Assembly (NCBI RefSeq): GCF_009870125.1
Contig: NC_046681.1
Location: 27,550,001 to 27,614,000 of the forward strand
Direction: 5' to 3'
Origin: Drosophila pseudoobscura
Lineage: Eukaryota; Arthropoda; Insecta; Diptera; Drosophilidae
Length of the DNA stretch: 64,000 nt
Shown: piece after piece, positions 9,400 to 22,282 of the stretch
Layout of the letters: each line of letters begins with the position of its first letter
Position numbering within the stretch: the first letter of the stretch is position 1
Program-made: the position numbers and the translations under genes
The notes under the pieces: generated by a model
The model's database searches: none
Seen by the model: only the letters and a program-made list of their open reading frames with translations
What the model was told of the DNA's origin: nothing

Positions 9400-11970
9400 A
9401 CTTATCAGCTGCCCAGATAAGAACTGGGAGTCCATAAGCCCCCTATTCGTGTTCGGAATTCCCGAATAGACCCCTATAAAGATAGTGGACTAGCCCATAC
9501 CCAGAAAAAGGTTATTGATGTGCTCATTGTTTGAGTTGCGGATTGTTGACGTTTCTTTGCCTTTTCGTTAAAGTTTTCACACTGAATAAATTGGTGAAAA
9601 TTGCCTTAAACGTCTTTGAATTTCATTACCGCATTTCCACCCAAGAATTTCCTGGACTATCCCTAACAATCAATCAATTTCTTTGGCTCTCTACCGCCCT
9701 AGACACAAATGTCATGCATTCTTAAGGCCAGAAATGGAGGTGATTGATTTGCTATTTATAATACATAAATTTCATATAGATCAACAAATATTTCATTTGT
9801 TTGGGGAAGTATAAAACCCGCAGATAGTATATGTTGTAAACAGTATCTATAAGTTTTTGCTTGATAATGTTCCCTATCTTATCGATGTATAGTAATACGC
9901 ATTAGACCCCAGATAGGTCGTATGTTATTAGTCAGAGTTATAATGATTGGTGTGATGATGATTGGTCGGTGCCTTGGGACTCCCACAGCTGATCCAAGGG
10001 GGATGTACTAGTGGATCCATAAAACTCTACAAAAGTGAAGTGTAGGATCCTATTCCATGGGCAATTTAAAGCCCTAACCATCCATCTGTCTTGAAACGCA
10101 CTGTACCCCTGCCCTTCAGCCCGCAATCACTCAACCGTTTAATAATTGACTGCATCTGTATTGGATTCCAGATCGATCCAAGGGGAATGGGAAGGGGGTG
10201 AGGGGGGCAAACAGCAAATAAAATTTATAACAAATCTAACAGACATACATCATTTTGATATGGCCCGGACACGTTCCGTCTCGTCCGTATATTTGCTTAA
10301 GAAGGATGCTCCAACGGTCATTGGGGGTGGGGGGTGGTGGTGGGGATGCTGCACACACACACACACACATGGCCCTGGACACGGTCCGGATCTGCTGGGG
10401 GCAACTTTAGCCGGGACAGACACATTAATTTTACTGCTCGCTTCTCTAACCGCATGCAATTTTTCTTGGCTGGCTCTTCCTCTCGGCTATCGGCTTTCAA
10501 TGGCAGGAAGCAGGGTGAAGGGTGAAGGGTGCATTGTGCAGGGGTGGGGGGATGGATCCTTCAGTCAGTTAGTCAGTTAGTCAGTCAGCCAGATAAGTGC
10601 GGTTTATGTGCAGCACGTAGACCAACTCAATACACTCGATAAATTGCGGCGGCTGCTGCTTAGAAACGGGGCAACTTGACCGCATTCAGTGGGGTTTCCA
10701 GGGGGGGTTGGGGGGTATTTGGGGGGTTTGAAATAAGAGACGGAAGGCCTCGAGTACCAAATTGATGTTGTGCAGTTTTTATTTCGTAGCTGCAAGTGCA
10801 CTTTAGCCCTTGAAGGGGATTTCGTGGGTGGATCAGCCCCCAAAAAGACTCAATTTCGATGGCCAGCAGCGGCACTTGATTAAAGGCCGAGGGCAGCAGC
10901 ATTCCAGCCAGCCTTTTGGGCCAACAAAACCAAATTCCATTGCAAATTTACTCGTATCAAAAGCTCATTAAAGATCAAATGATGAGCCCCAAACGGCCGC
11001 CCCGCATAGCAACAACATTCCATGGAGAACGAGCAGAATGTGGGGGGGGGGGGGGGAAACAAGAAAACTCTGAACGGAAAATATGTTATTAATTCAAATT
11101 AATATAATCCCATTTTTCTCCACTCCCATCTCTCTGCTTTTCCGCTGCCTCTGCCTGGCTGAGCGGGAAATGGAAACTACTTTCTCAACGGCGCGCTGTC
11201 AGGTCGCGCATTACGGAAAGATGTTTTCCCTTTCCGCTCCGGGGTGGCAGCTCCAAGGGGGTTGGGCGGGGTGGGGTGGTTGCTCGTATGATGTATAGAC
11301 ATTGTCGTATCTGGGTTGCCATGCGGCATGGGGCATGGGGCGGAACTGTGGCTGGGGCCGTGTTCTGGCGGTCTTGGGTGGATTTCTGGGTGCGGTTTTT
11401 GCATTTGTTCCGCGGTGACTCAGTTTTTGTTCGAGAGCTTGAAATTCTCCAGATATGTTTTATGGTTTTGCTTGTTTTGGGCATTCTAAGCAAAACTGTA
11501 CTAATGGGAACCCCAAATCGGGTCAAAGCTCAATTAAAGGCAGTGAAATCTTGAGGAAACTCTTTTCAGGCATTGAAAATTCCCTGAAACACAGCTCCTG
11601 CTATAAGTTTGAGTATTCTCCATCGAACATCTTAATTTTTCATCAAAGAAATGCACAACTCAAATCGAATCGCAGTCATCGGTGAAGCCATTGCCCGGCA
11701 CAGTCTTTCTCTTCATTTCTAACCCACATTCACAGCTCACTCACTGGCAAATCACAGCCAGACAACTTCATTTCAAATGCCCAGAGGGTGGAGGAGGAGG
11801 AGGTGGGGGGGAAACAATTCGCATATGCAACAGCTGCTGGCCGATGTCTGTGGAACCCACTTGGCTTGGCTCTATCCCTTAAGCCATTGTTGGCTTGTTG
11901 GTTCGATAAACTCCCTGCCAACCGTCGCCGCCACCGCCACGGCCGCCAAACAAATCCCAGCTGCACTTCA
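9400..11970. other. Intergenic DNA with G-rich tracts
   Basis: No supported gene. It contains G-rich runs (10322-10346, 10696-10732), an (AC)9 at 10352-10369, a CAGTTAGT array (10563-10592), a G15 tract (11042-11056) and a GGAGGAGGAGG tract upstream of the gene at 11976. Confidence 0.5.
11042..11056 (+). repeat. Poly-G tract (G15)
   Basis: Fifteen consecutive G residues. It is prone to slippage and to G-quadruplex formation, and its length may be uncertain in an assembly. Confidence 0.9.
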
Positions 11971-11975
11971 TCCGG

Positions 11976-12820
11976 ATGCTCCTCCTCGTTCTCGTCGTCA
12001 GTTTGATGGCGAATGCCCAACGGTGAGCATTGAGCAGGGCGTTGAGTGCTCGGCATAAAACGGAAAAACTTGTTACGTGGCAGGGCAATGGATAAGCTGC
12101 GAGTCAACAATGCGGCTGGCGAGAATCCCTTCAAGCGGCCAATGAATGCCCTGCAGAAGCAGTGGTATCGAGTGCTTCTGGCCAGACGCGTGGGATTCGG
12201 GCAACGCCCTCCGCCGGACGAGAAGGAGATAACATAGTAAGCACCATCACTATCACCATCACCTCCTCCGTTCCTCCGCCCGGTGGAACCTCCTCCGTTC
12301 AAATCAAATTGTGTGAAAATTGCAATTTCCTGTTGATTTAATACATTTTACAATTTCCCATTTTCACATTTTCCATTCCCTCTGCGCAGCGCCGACATTT
12401 GTCGTCAGCGCTATACGGCCGCATTCCGGAGATACAACGAACGTTTCCGCCGGGAAATGGCCCAGCACGAGGAGATGCAGCGCTGCGCCATCGATGCCAT
12501 GCGTGTCCACAGGTGAAAGAAACCCAAAATTGGTTCAAAACCCATCCAGCAATTAAAAGCGACCACTCTCCCAACCAGAACCTTCGCCATAACCACACTC
12601 TGGCTGCCGCTGCACTCGAAGCGGGAAATCAACTCCACGCTGGAGACCCTCGAGCAGGTACGTAGCTGAGAAATCAGAAACCAGAAATCAGAGATACTAC
12701 TCGTACGAGTATCTCACAGCTACAGCTACAGATTTATGTTCTCAGGTTCTCAGCGCCTCGGAAAGACGACGCCTTCAGGAGATACTCAAGCAGGGCGAGT
12801 CCCGGCGCTGGCGTCGATAA
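11976..12820 (+). CDS. Small secreted protein, five exons (new gene model)
   Basis: Exons by eye: 11976-12022, 12084-12236, 12390-12512, 12579-12657 and 12746-12820. They total 477 nt and give a 158-residue protein. Donors are GTGAGC, GTAAGC, GTGAAA and GTACGT; every acceptor is CAG and the phases join without a break. Exon 1 encodes a compact signal peptide (MLLLVLVVSLMANA, cut before Gln). The mature protein is basic and helical: KQWYRVLLARRVGFG, then an Arg-rich helix (CRQRYTAAFRRYNERF), two cysteines, then TTLWLPLHSKREINSTLETLEQ and a basic end RRWRR. N-S-T is a possible glycosylation site. Introns are 61, 153, 66 and 88 bp, usual fly sizes. I recognise no family. A shorter model could start at Met 12088 without the signal exon. 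No clear TATA box or poly(A) signal was found. Confidence 0.72.
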
Positions 12821-13199
12821 AACAGGACCTCCATCGTCGTCATCATCATCTGCCATGGCTAAGTGAATTCCATTTAGCTTGGATTTCACTTTGCCTGGGC
12901 GTCTCCCTCCACAGCCCTCTCCAGCCCGTCCCCACTTTATATTTCACTTTTCTGGTCTTGTTCTTGGCAGCTCCCTGTCAGTGGCTGAAGCGTTGTCGTA
13001 AATATTTAATACAAGTAAAAGTGCAAAGTTCACTTTGGATAAAACCGAAACTGTGTTGGGACTAGATCAATTTTTGGCTGGCTTTCGAGAGGGGGGTTAA
13101 ATGACAGGGTTCTAATCCCTGTACTAGTCAAAGGATGCATAGAAAGTCACAAGTTTTGGAATATTTGAAAGTTTCTGAAGGGAAAGAGAATCTGAAACA

Positions 13200-13530
13200 T
13201 CGAGTATATGGAGCTTACGATTCGTTTCTTGGTCTTGGTTGCATTGGAGTAGGAGCTAAATATTGAATATTCCGCTCATCCGAAAGTGATGATTGGCGTC
13301 AAGGGCAAGGAATATCGCCAGGGACATGATCTTAAATTCATAGTTGAGTCAAAAGCTTTAGAAAAAGGTAAAATATCTGGAACTGAGTCACCACCGGAAG
13401 CATTGAATGGACAAACCATCGGCACGGATCAAACCTGGTCCTTAACTCTATTGGCACACTCAATTCATGCTTCCAAATGACATCGTTTGGAGCTGCGACA
13501 AATGGTTTGTCGGATCAGCTATTATACAGG
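13200..13530 (+). repeat. Dispersed repeat copy 1 (core 13261-13296)
   Basis: The core contains CCGCTCATCCGAAAGTG then ATGATTGG. It is preceded by TATTGAATATT and, further left, by a TTCGTTTCTT block. Downstream sequence aligns with copy 2 through CATCGGCACGGATC, TTCATGCTTCCAAATGA and AAATGGTTTG. This copy therefore extends at least about 270 bp past the core. Confidence 0.8.
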
Positions 13531-14511
13531 CTTATAGCCCCTAGGCTTTTGTTGAGGACAGATCAGCATTAACATATTTTTCTGATTTATAATATGTTCC
13601 CAAACAATCTGTTAAGCCTATTAAAAACTGCTGCCTAGGGCAAAGTTTTCGAATGGGAAATCAAAAAGGGTTCCGTTCCCCCCATTAAACACACTTGTTG
13701 TTGTTGTTGTTGTTGCTTGGGCAAAGATGTGAAAATATTTGCTAAAGACAAAAACCAAAGTCAGCTTGAAGCCTAACCCACTCACATATCTCGATGACAT
13801 TTGTTGCCAGAACTGCCAGTCTCGGCCGAGGCTCGAAATAGGCCAACCAGCAGCAAAAAGGGCTCAGCCCAATATCCTTGCCAACAGCCAACAGAAAACA
13901 GCAAACAACAAGCAACGGAAACAGCAGAGGCACTGGCCAGCACACAAAAAACATTGGAAAAACAAAGGGAAAGCCAAGGGGAAACCCCGAATCGTAGGCT
14001 CCAGATGTGGCAGCTGTTCGGCCTGGCATATTGCCGAGTAGACAACAACAAAACTATTGAACAAAGTGGCGCCTGTCGCACTTTATGACGAGCCCCCCGC
14101 CCCACAATCCTAATAGCAATCACAGAAATGTGTTCTAATTTAAAGCCATATAAGAAGCGAGAGCCCCAAGGAAGTAAAAACAAAGAACAAAGAAGGAAAG
14201 TTGGCGTCTGGTTGGGCTTGGATACCCTTACAAATGGATGGATTCGTGCTATGTTTGATGCCAGGGAAATATATAGATTGTTTTTAGATAACTATGGGAT
14301 ACCAGCTTTGACCTCTATACTTTCCGCATAACAAAGAAGTTCTGCGAAGCAGAAGGGGCAGATATATATGGCCCATTTACATAGCTTACTTTCCTTCTAG
14401 ATACTCTCAGTTCCATTCAAATTGGCAGTACCCTTTGCCAGTGTATAGCCCACACCAAAAGAAAAGACAAAAAGGAACAGCTGCCAAGAAAAAACGGGCG
14501 GCCCAGAGGGA

Positions 14512-14531
14512 GGGGGGGGGGGGGGGGGGGG
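14512..14531 (+). repeat. Poly-G tract (G20)
   Basis: Twenty consecutive G residues, preceded by AGGGA. A likely polymorphic homopolymer with G-quadruplex potential. Confidence 0.9.
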
Positions 14532-16148
14532 ACGATTGGAAAATGTTGCCAGAATGCAGTTGGCAAAATGATTTTTATATTTTATGTCTGTTTGAGTTGT
14601 TTGTGTCGTCGTTCAAGTCGAAGTCAAAGTCGCAGTCGTCGTCGGGTCGCAACGGTTCAAGCCGGGGGTCGTGCCTGTCGTGGCCCCCGTATCAACATTA
14701 GTTCATGGTAATGTCATGAGCTCTTCTGGCCTCAGCTGCTCTGCCATTGGCTCTGTCAGCGTTTATTGATGGCATCAAAGTGTTTTTTCAATTTATTTTG
14801 TCTTTTTTGCCTTGCCTCCTTGCCTCAGAATTTATTGGCCCACACTCCGTGCGGGTCTTGGCCCACGTGCGGATGCGTGATGTGATTGATGTTGCAACAA
14901 TTTGCAGCATACTTTTAGGCTGTCCATTGTTTGCGAGTGCCAGAGCGGGACGACTAGTGTGTGGCCAGACACGTAGGCGCCGTTAAGTTTAAAATTTCTG
15001 AGGAAATTCAATTGCAAAAGGTTGGGTGTGGGGAATTTCCCATTAAAGGGAATTAAGTTGAAGTGTTTTATTATAGAAAATTCATCAGGGAAGCAGCCAA
15101 GGGTCCCCCCAAAATAGAGTCATTCGTTGGACACATGTTCCGCCCCCTTTTTCAGGGCTCTGCTGCCTAATTTTCTGTCTGCGGAAATAATAGCCATTCT
15201 TTAGAAATGATATTCCATCACAAAATCGCATTTTGCAGACATTAATGACCATTCGACAATTAACCCAATTGCAGAGCAATTACAACAGCAGCGGGCCACC
15301 ATTTCGGGATCCAAAGACCTCGACAAACTGTGAAATTGGCAAATGTCAGAGGCCCCAAGGGAAAACCAAGGGGGAGACCCAAAAGGGGGCTACCGTTCTA
15401 CACACAGTCGCAGAAAGGCAAATACACAGAAATATCCAGGGAGGAGAGGATGTTTGGATGGTAGGGGACTGGTAGAGATATGTCAGTGGAGCACACACAT
15501 CTATGCAAAGCCATAAAGCAACAATAATAAACGCACATCATCATCAGCGGTAGATGCTCCTGCCACTGCCACTGCCGCTGCTGCCACTGCCGCCGCTGCT
15601 GCTGTCAGCAAAAAAGTATGAAATATCATCTAAAATAGGAAATGCGTAAATGCGAAATCCTACAGAACGGAAACTCCAACTGAAAGCGATGCGCAAACGA
15701 ACGATGATGATTTTCCCCCACCCCCCACCCCCCATCCCACTCTTTTCGCTAAACCAAAGCCCCAACCCCCCACTCTGCCACTGCCACTCTCATTCTCTAT
15801 GCTCCTCTGTATGAAAGTCAATTTTTCATTTAGATAACTTTGACATACGCAAACGTCATGGAAAGGAAGGAGACAAGGCACAGTGGGCCACGAGAATAGA
15901 AGGAAAAGCCATGGAAATTCTAGGGTTTATAGAGGGTTTTAAGGGATTCGTTTAATACGAAGGAATTTAACTGTTTTAAAACTGTACCTATATTCCTGTT
16001 CCATATCCTTCTATCGTTTTAATGGGCATTTCTAAGGAATTGATGACCTATATTTCCCTACCTTTGCCCCACTGTGCCTTGTGGGCCTTGAACTGGGAGG
16101 CATGAGGCATGCCCCATTCTCCATTTTGCATGTCCATGCGTGTTTGCC

Positions 16149-16176
<28 letters not shown>
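16149..16176 (+). repeat. (TG)14 microsatellite
   Basis: Uninterrupted TG dinucleotides, continuing as TGCGTCTGC. Confidence 0.9.
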
Positions 16177-16179
<3 letters not shown>

Positions 16180-17529
16180 CTGCATATAACGATTTAGATT
16201 TCGGTTTTAACCTCTGGTTACCCCTCCCCACCCCCTCCCCACCCCACCCCCACCGTTCCTGCTGGCGCCAGTCAGTTTTATCCTGAGGGGTTTCATCGCG
16301 GAAATGCGGGCAGCGTTTTGATAAATGAATTTTACCCCACCCCCAGCACCCCCCCTCCCCCACAGCTATTTCATCTCTTTCATTCCTTGACTTCCCCCAA
16401 GCCCAAGTGTGTGTATGTGTGGGCCTGGCTTAAATGAAATGTTAACAATTAAACAGTAACACGAAAAGACTATCAGAGAAGCAAGTAGGAGGATGGGCAG
16501 TGGGTTAAAACGCGACGAGTTCCTAATAATTGGGGTATTCCTGCAAGCAGGAAAATTTATATTAGAGAAAGGCAGGAAATGGGATCAGAAAAAGGCACAA
16601 ATATGAACGAAAAACAGTATTGGAATGACTTTCTTTGAATTTCAAGATTGTTCTTAATTTTCTTTAACAAAAATCAATCCAAAAACTAACGCAGGACTAC
16701 CCCTAATATGATTAATTCTGCCAACCTTGCTAATGCCGAGGGGGTTGTTATGATACTTGTTTGTTCTTGATTTTTGGTTGCTTTGTTGTTTCTCTTGCGT
16801 TGTTTTTGTTGGGTGGTTGTTTAGCACAAACTTAGGAAAACATAAGTGGCAAAAGGGATACACAATTGGCGGGGGGGGGTTGTGGGTGTTTCATTAAGGA
16901 GGGTTGCTGCTGCTTCTTCTGATCCGTTGCGCTGAGAAGTTATTATGTATTTACAGTACTCCCCCGGAACACCGCCAGAACTAAGCAGACAGACACTGTA
17001 AGCACACTGCTGTAATCATAAAAAGTATTAAAAAGTAACAAGAAGGAGTGGCACTTCCTGCATCGCTTCTGGCTTCTGGCTTCTGGGCAGGACAGGTGGG
17101 GCCATTTGGCAGTTGATTGCCCATTTTTCGGAAGCTACTCGTACACTTGTTTACCTACTTCAGATGTGCTCCGGCGGGGGGAGGGTTCAGCGCTGTGGCA
17201 TATTGTCTGAGGGTGTGTGTGTGTGTGTGTGTGAAAGAATCTGGCCGCGACTTAGGTACAAAATTTGCGCTTACGTTAGCGTGAAATGATGTTGGGGGTA
17301 ATAAAGCGAGGTCGTTGGATCGGCTATGGTGGCAAAAAGGTGCGCTGCAGAGGGTATTGGCAAGGATGTTGAGCGGATAAGTTTCACGCAAAGAAAAGGG
17401 TCCTAGATAGAAACGATAGAAAGGAAATTACATTACAGTAATATATATATATAAAACATAAAGATATTTGTGGAATATGTCGTCGATTACACTTTGTGCG
17501 TGTGAGCATGTCGCGATGGAGAATCTCAA

Positions 17530-17810
17530 TCAAAAGAGGCACTGCATCCGCTTCGTTTCTTCGTCTTAAAATCGATTACGAGCCAGATATTGAATAGTCC
17601 GCTCATCCGAAAGTGCTGATTGGTGCTTTAGAGTTGAAATTAAGAGACCACCAGAACCATTGAAAGGCTTGTTCCTCGGCACGAATCCAGAATCAAGCCT
17701 GTTCTTAAACATTCAATACATGCTTCTGAATTAAATCGTTCGGAGCAACAGAAATACTTCACAAAACTGTGTTAAATGGTTTGCAAGGTCAGCTTATAAT
17801 GCTCAAATCT
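17530..17810 (+). repeat. Dispersed repeat copy 2 (core 17588-17623)
   Basis: The core reads CCGCTCATCCGAAAGTG then CTGATTGGTGCTTTA. Upstream, CCGCTTCGTTTCTTCG and GATTACGAGCCA are shared with the minus-strand copy at 46.2 kb. Downstream, ACCAGAACCATTGAAAGGC, CTCGGCACG and CATGCTTCTGAATTAAATCG are shared with copies 1 and 6. Confidence 0.8.
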
Positions 17811-19264
17811 TTTCAGCAGTATCACATGGATGAACATACAGAAAGAGTATGAATACCTTACTCCTTCCCATCCGTTCATCCTAAACACCCTTCCTGCACC
17901 TTCTGTTATACAAACCCTACAAACCACTGTCTCACCTGTAGCGCACCACAATCATATTTCACGCTTTGCTTCATCCACACAGGAAACCCAACGAGAGCGT
18001 CCAATAGCGAGGAAAAAACTTTTTTTACGCGCTCCATAACGCGGAATCCCCGGGAATTACCAAAGGCCCAAAAAGGCCCCAAAAATTGAGCCCAAATTTT
18101 AATGAAATATCTTTAAAGCGAGGCCCAGAGCTCGTAAATAAAACTTTATATTGATATATCGTATAGAATGTATGCTCATGCATGCTTAGATGGGAGGTGT
18201 GTGTGCTATATGATTTGGACAATCCCCCGTGCAGCTGTGAAAGTTCGCATGATATTTTATTAAAGCTCCAACTTAACCTTCAATATGGTGGCACAACATA
18301 AACTTTCGAGCACCCGCCGCAGAACACTTTTTGTTATTGTTTGCCCTTTCCATTTCCATGGAGGACGATGGATGGAGGATGGAGGATGCTGCTTTCTGTT
18401 GGACGCAGGTGTTGGCTACGTGGTCGAAGGCAGCAACAAAGACGCCAACCGACTTGGAAGCCACAAAAGCAAACTCACCCGGAACCCAGAGACCCCCCCG
18501 ACCCCCAGGCCAGGACCAGACTGAACCTCAGACGGAGTCTGGCATTGGGGGGCGTTGGGGAGGGGGCCAGGTGGGTGGGTGAACATTTTTTGGTTTTGAC
18601 TGCGTCTGGAAATACTCGGTACTTGGTCGGGTCGCTCTCCACTCTCTCACTTTCCAGTTTATTTTCATTTCAGTCTGCCGTCTCCTCCGTGCATACCTTT
18701 TTGGCACTTTTGCCGAATTTATCGCATAAGCTTTTCGCATACTTCCGGGTAATTGGCAACGCCATGTTCTACACCTTCTCGAGTCTCCCCATTCGAGTGG
18801 GGGAGTGTGACTGTGTTGCGCATTTAAAGGCGTTAAGGTGTAAATTTATTTCTACGAAACCTTTTCCATACCCAGCATCCATCCGTCCGTCCGTCCGTTC
18901 GTTCAGTCTCTCCCTAATGAGCACTCGGCGTGCGTAATATTTCTCTACCCTTGACACATGTATGGAACGGACGGACTGCGACTGGCACTGGCTGGGGTCC
19001 TCGTTAGAGTCGGGTTTTCCACTTGTGGTTTGGACATTATTGTTCAAAATTGTTAAGCACATTTAAGCTTGATTTAGTTGCATATTTATTGTATTTTCTG
19101 GCTGGAATTTTCGCCATTTTTCCTTGCCATTTTAATGCCTTATGTAAACTGTACTTTATTTATGTTTTATTTTTTGGAGGTGGAAGAGAGCTTAAGGACT
19201 TTGCTATTAAGGAGATTCGGGGTGGAGCGTGGAACATTTAGTAATTGTTTTTGATCTTGGTAAT

Positions 19265-19350
19265 CTCATACCCGATCCGTTTCTTCTTCTCGCCTTCGAG
19301 TGCCAGACAATTATTGAATATTCCGCTCATCCGAAAGTGATGATTGGTAA
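19265..19350 (+). repeat. Dispersed repeat copy 3 (core 19312-19347)
   Basis: The core is identical to copy 1 (TATTGAATATT, CCGCTCATCCGAAAGTG, ATGATTGG). It is preceded by a TCCGTTTCTTCTTCTCG block. The similarity ends soon after TGATTGG, so this copy is 3'-truncated. Confidence 0.75.
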
Positions 19351-21127
19351 TTTTTGGTTGGTTTACCGTATCAGCTTGTTGTCCATTACATTTATTTATT
19401 TATTTCACCTTATTTAAACCCCTTTTCATTCATGAATTTCCGACTTCCACAAAATATAAACACATTTTGATTTAGACATTCACTAAGGACCCGTCCCGTC
19501 TTTCATTGCGGTTTCCATAATATTTACGAGACCCCCTGCTGTCCATGGCCCAATACCGAAACGATTTATTTGCCATAAAAACGTCCGCAGAACTACCTCC
19601 ATAAACCACTGCAAACTACAGCCGACCGACGCGACTCCACAAAGGACAAGGGCACGGCCCGGGCACGGGCACGGGCAAGGGCACGGATGAAGGACAACGG
19701 CGTTCTTATCATAATCATTTCCAGGCAGCTGCGCTGACTTCCGCCTACCGCACAGATCGCCCATCAACGATTTTTCGCCGTCTGTCTGTTCCGCCCTCAA
19801 ACCCCCTCCAGAAGCAATCCAATCCCAGCGACCCTTTCTGTCGATGATGATGGTGACGGGGAGAGGGAGTATGATGAAGATGGAGATGGGGCCTGTTCCA
19901 TTTGCCTTCCGCATTGCTTTATGACCATAAATATTTCATTATGAATTTTTGTACGGACGACGCATTTCGACATGCTATCTATAAGTAATTCCGCCTAGCC
20001 CCCTGCCGCCTGCCAAACTTTGCCCCGAAATAAATAATAAAAAATGCAATCCGTTGCCGCTTCAATAAACCTTTTGCCAGGCTCCAAAAAGGAGCAGAAA
20101 CCTACGGTAGAAATATAGCTAGCATTTTTTCTTGCTTTTTGTTTTGGTTTTTTACGCATAAAAATGCGTTGTTGCACGGTTAAGGGTTAAGAATGAGGTG
20201 GAATAGATGGGAGGGGGGGCTGGGAGTCTCGCTTTTGACAAGAGCTGGAGGATTTGTGTTCGTGACATCTGCAAGTCGCATTAATAATTAAATCAAGCAA
20301 TAAAAATTCAGCACGAGTGGCGGCAGTCCATGCCCAGGCCCAGACCCTGATGGATAGCTGGATAGCCCTGCCTCTATGGGGCGACAGGTTCTAGAAACCA
20401 GACACAGGATGTGGATGATTGCTAAATGAATTGATTGGCTTCTGACATACCCTAAAAGGCAGGGTAACCAAAGAAGATCTTCCAATCATCTCTGAGGCTT
20501 TCGGTGCTTCTATATCTTTGATTTCGTCTAGAGCTCGGCTTCGGCTTACTCTTCGGCTCCTTGTTCTATCTGCCCCTGCCTGACACAGCCCTCCCTCAGG
20601 TAAAGCCAAAGCCTAGCCCATCAATGCCCAATCCTCCCTGGCAATACCCTGCAAATATTGGTTAACAAAATATGCATAATATACTCCTACATAAATCATT
20701 TATTTTCATTGAAACCCAAACCCAAGTACAATAAAAAGTTCAATTGACATTTTCTTTTGTTTCATTTTGTTGCTGTTGTTCTTTGGGAGGGTGAAATTTT
20801 TGCACACGAATTGCTAAATTCATAATAAATTATCATTGGCTTGGGGGGAGCATGGAGCATGGAAAATTGAAAATGCCGCCTGCAACATTCTTACGCACGA
20901 ACAATTCCGTAATGAAAAGCTTGCCATTACAGAGAAGAGCAGAGCAGAGCAGATGCAGAGGCGGCTTCCACTTCCCCTAGATTTTCCCTTCCACATTGCT
21001 GTTGTTAATATTTTCCCCCACTCGCAAATGCGATTAAAATTGTTAGAGCAAATTATGGAGGGGAGGCAGCAGCAGCCGGGGCCGGAGTCCGCCTCTCGAG
21101 CATTGCTGCTGTGCTTTTTTCTGCACT

Positions 21128-21395
21128 TTCCCTTTGGTTTGTGTATTTTTAATCTAATAAAAATAGTTTACGCTGTTGCTCATAAATTCGCAGATAGAAA
21201 TTCCAGCAGCGTCAAGGAAATTACAACAAAATTAAGAAAGTTCCCAAGCAGCGAACTCCGAAGGGAACGACGGGCGATCCAAACTTCAAGTTTAATCAAT
21301 AAAAGCCGCAGGCTAGCAGCCAGCCAGCGGGAGGGAGAGAGATGCTTCTACAGCCAGGGTATTTTTTTTTGCTTTTGCCTCCTGGAGAGAAGAGG
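21128..21395 (+). repeat. Direct repeat flanking the 173-residue ORF, left copy
   Basis: It shares TTTGTGT, an AATAAAA, AAGGAAATTACAA, AAAATTAAGAAAGT, GGGCG.TCCAA, AGCCGCAGG and GCAGCCAG..AGCGGGA.GGA in order with 22283-22470. By eye the two copies are roughly 75-80% alike with small indels. Confidence 0.7.
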
Positions 21396-21433
21396 AAGAG
21401 CAAGTGAGCACAGCTGGCGGCCACGCATATGCA

Positions 21434-21457
21434 CCAATCAGCACTTTCGGATGAGCG
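21434..21457 (-). repeat. Dispersed repeat copy 4 (short, core only)
   Basis: On the minus strand it reads CGCTCATCCGAAAGTGC then TGATTGG. The TATTGAATATT half is missing, so this is a truncated copy. It lies inside the DNA bracketed by the direct repeats around the 173-residue ORF. Confidence 0.7.
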
Positions 21458-21645
21458 AAAACCTCTCTCAGTCACAAAAACAAACCTGACTATCCCTGCC
21501 TGAGCATTCAAATGTGCATTTTCCACAATAAGGCAGCCCTTGACTTTAGTTTTAACCACGTAGGGCTTTGCCATTCACATTCAAATTGCTGGTATAGAAT
21601 AATCATCGACAAAACAAAACAAAACAAACAAACAAACATCTAAAC

Positions 21646-22167
21646 ATGTTTCGTCGCGCCAAAGATAAGCTGGACAAGAAATTTGAACTGAAACTAGAAG
21701 ATGTGCCCAAGCTGGAGCGCAGCAAGACATCATCATCAGCCAGACAACCAGCAGGGAAAATCCTGGAGCAGAAGCCTCGCCCCAAAGACGACCCCAAGGA
21801 CACAGAGCTGGCGGATCTTATGCGAGGCGTACGAATAGAGCATCCCGACAAATTCGTGCCGAAACCCAAGCTGGAGCGCAGCAAGACATCATCGTCAACC
21901 ATACAATCAGAACGGAAATTCCCTGAGCAGAAGCTTCACCCCAAAGACGACCCCAAGGTCGCAGAACTGGCGGATCTTATACGTCGCGTGCGAATAGAGC
22001 ACCCCGAGAAGTTCGTGCAGAGACCCAAGCTGATGCGCAGCAAGACGCAGATCATCTTCACACCGAAGGACTATCGGAACAGGAAGGGAGTGCTGCCCGA
22101 ATACGTGCGTCGCTTGCCCCGCATCAGAGAGGAGGCCCCGCCCAAAAAGGATCTGCCCAAGATCTGA
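21646..22167 (+). CDS. Unknown basic protein with 53-residue internal repeats
   Basis: Single-exon ORF of 173 residues; family not recognised. After a basic start (MFRRAKDKLDKKFELKLED) it has 2.3 tandem copies of a 53-residue unit: PKLERSKTSSS, then P.EQK..PKDDPK, then ELADL.R.VRIEHP.KFV. Repeats begin at residues 21 and 74, and a third partial one at 127 keeps PKLMRSKT. The C-terminus (GVLPEYVRRLPRIREEAPPKKDLPKI) is unique. There is no signal or membrane segment; it is highly charged and probably disordered. RSKT resembles a basophilic kinase site. The ATG at 21646 follows an A/C-rich leader (CAAAACAAAACAAAAC), and a GTATAGAA element near 21591 might act as a TATA box. AATAAA at 22307-22312 lies inside the right flanking repeat. 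An intact frame over imperfect 159-bp repeats argues for real coding. Confidence 0.68.
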   Translation: MFRRAKDKLDKKFELKLEDVPKLERSKTSSSARQPAGKILEQKPRPKDDPKDTELADLMRGVRIEHPDKFVPKPKLERSKTSSSTIQSERKFPEQKLHPKDDPKVAELADLIRRVRIEHPEKFVQRPKLMRSKTQIIFTPKDYRNRKGVLPEYVRRLPRIREEAPPKKDLPKI

Positions 22168-22282
22168 AGTGGAGTTTATCACAAGTTACCCAAAGAGAGT
22201 TGAGTTCGTTGTTTTATTGCTTACCCACCACATCGTTGAGTCGTTCTTCAAAATCCCAAATTCAGGAGCGGAGGCAGTCTCC

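Larger units (their letters stand above)
12821..21120. other. Gene-poor DNA with dispersed repeats and microsatellites
   Basis: About 8 kb with no supported gene. It holds three + strand copies of the dispersed repeat described separately (13261, 17588, 19312), a (GTT)7 at about 13693-13713, a G20 tract, CTGCCA/CTGCCG tracts (15553-15603), (TG)14 at 16149-16176, (GT)10 at 17213-17233 and a GTCC array near 18888-18900. Open frames have non-coding composition. Confidence 0.5.

Noticed and set aside
11730..12302. 190-codon minus-strand frame
   Set aside because: It overlaps the spliced plus-strand gene at 11976-12820. It has low-complexity GGGDGDSDG content and no promoter.
20836..21489. 217-codon open frame on the plus strand
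   Set aside because: It runs through the left direct repeat and a truncated dispersed repeat. Composition is not coding-like, and the right repeat copy does not keep the frame.
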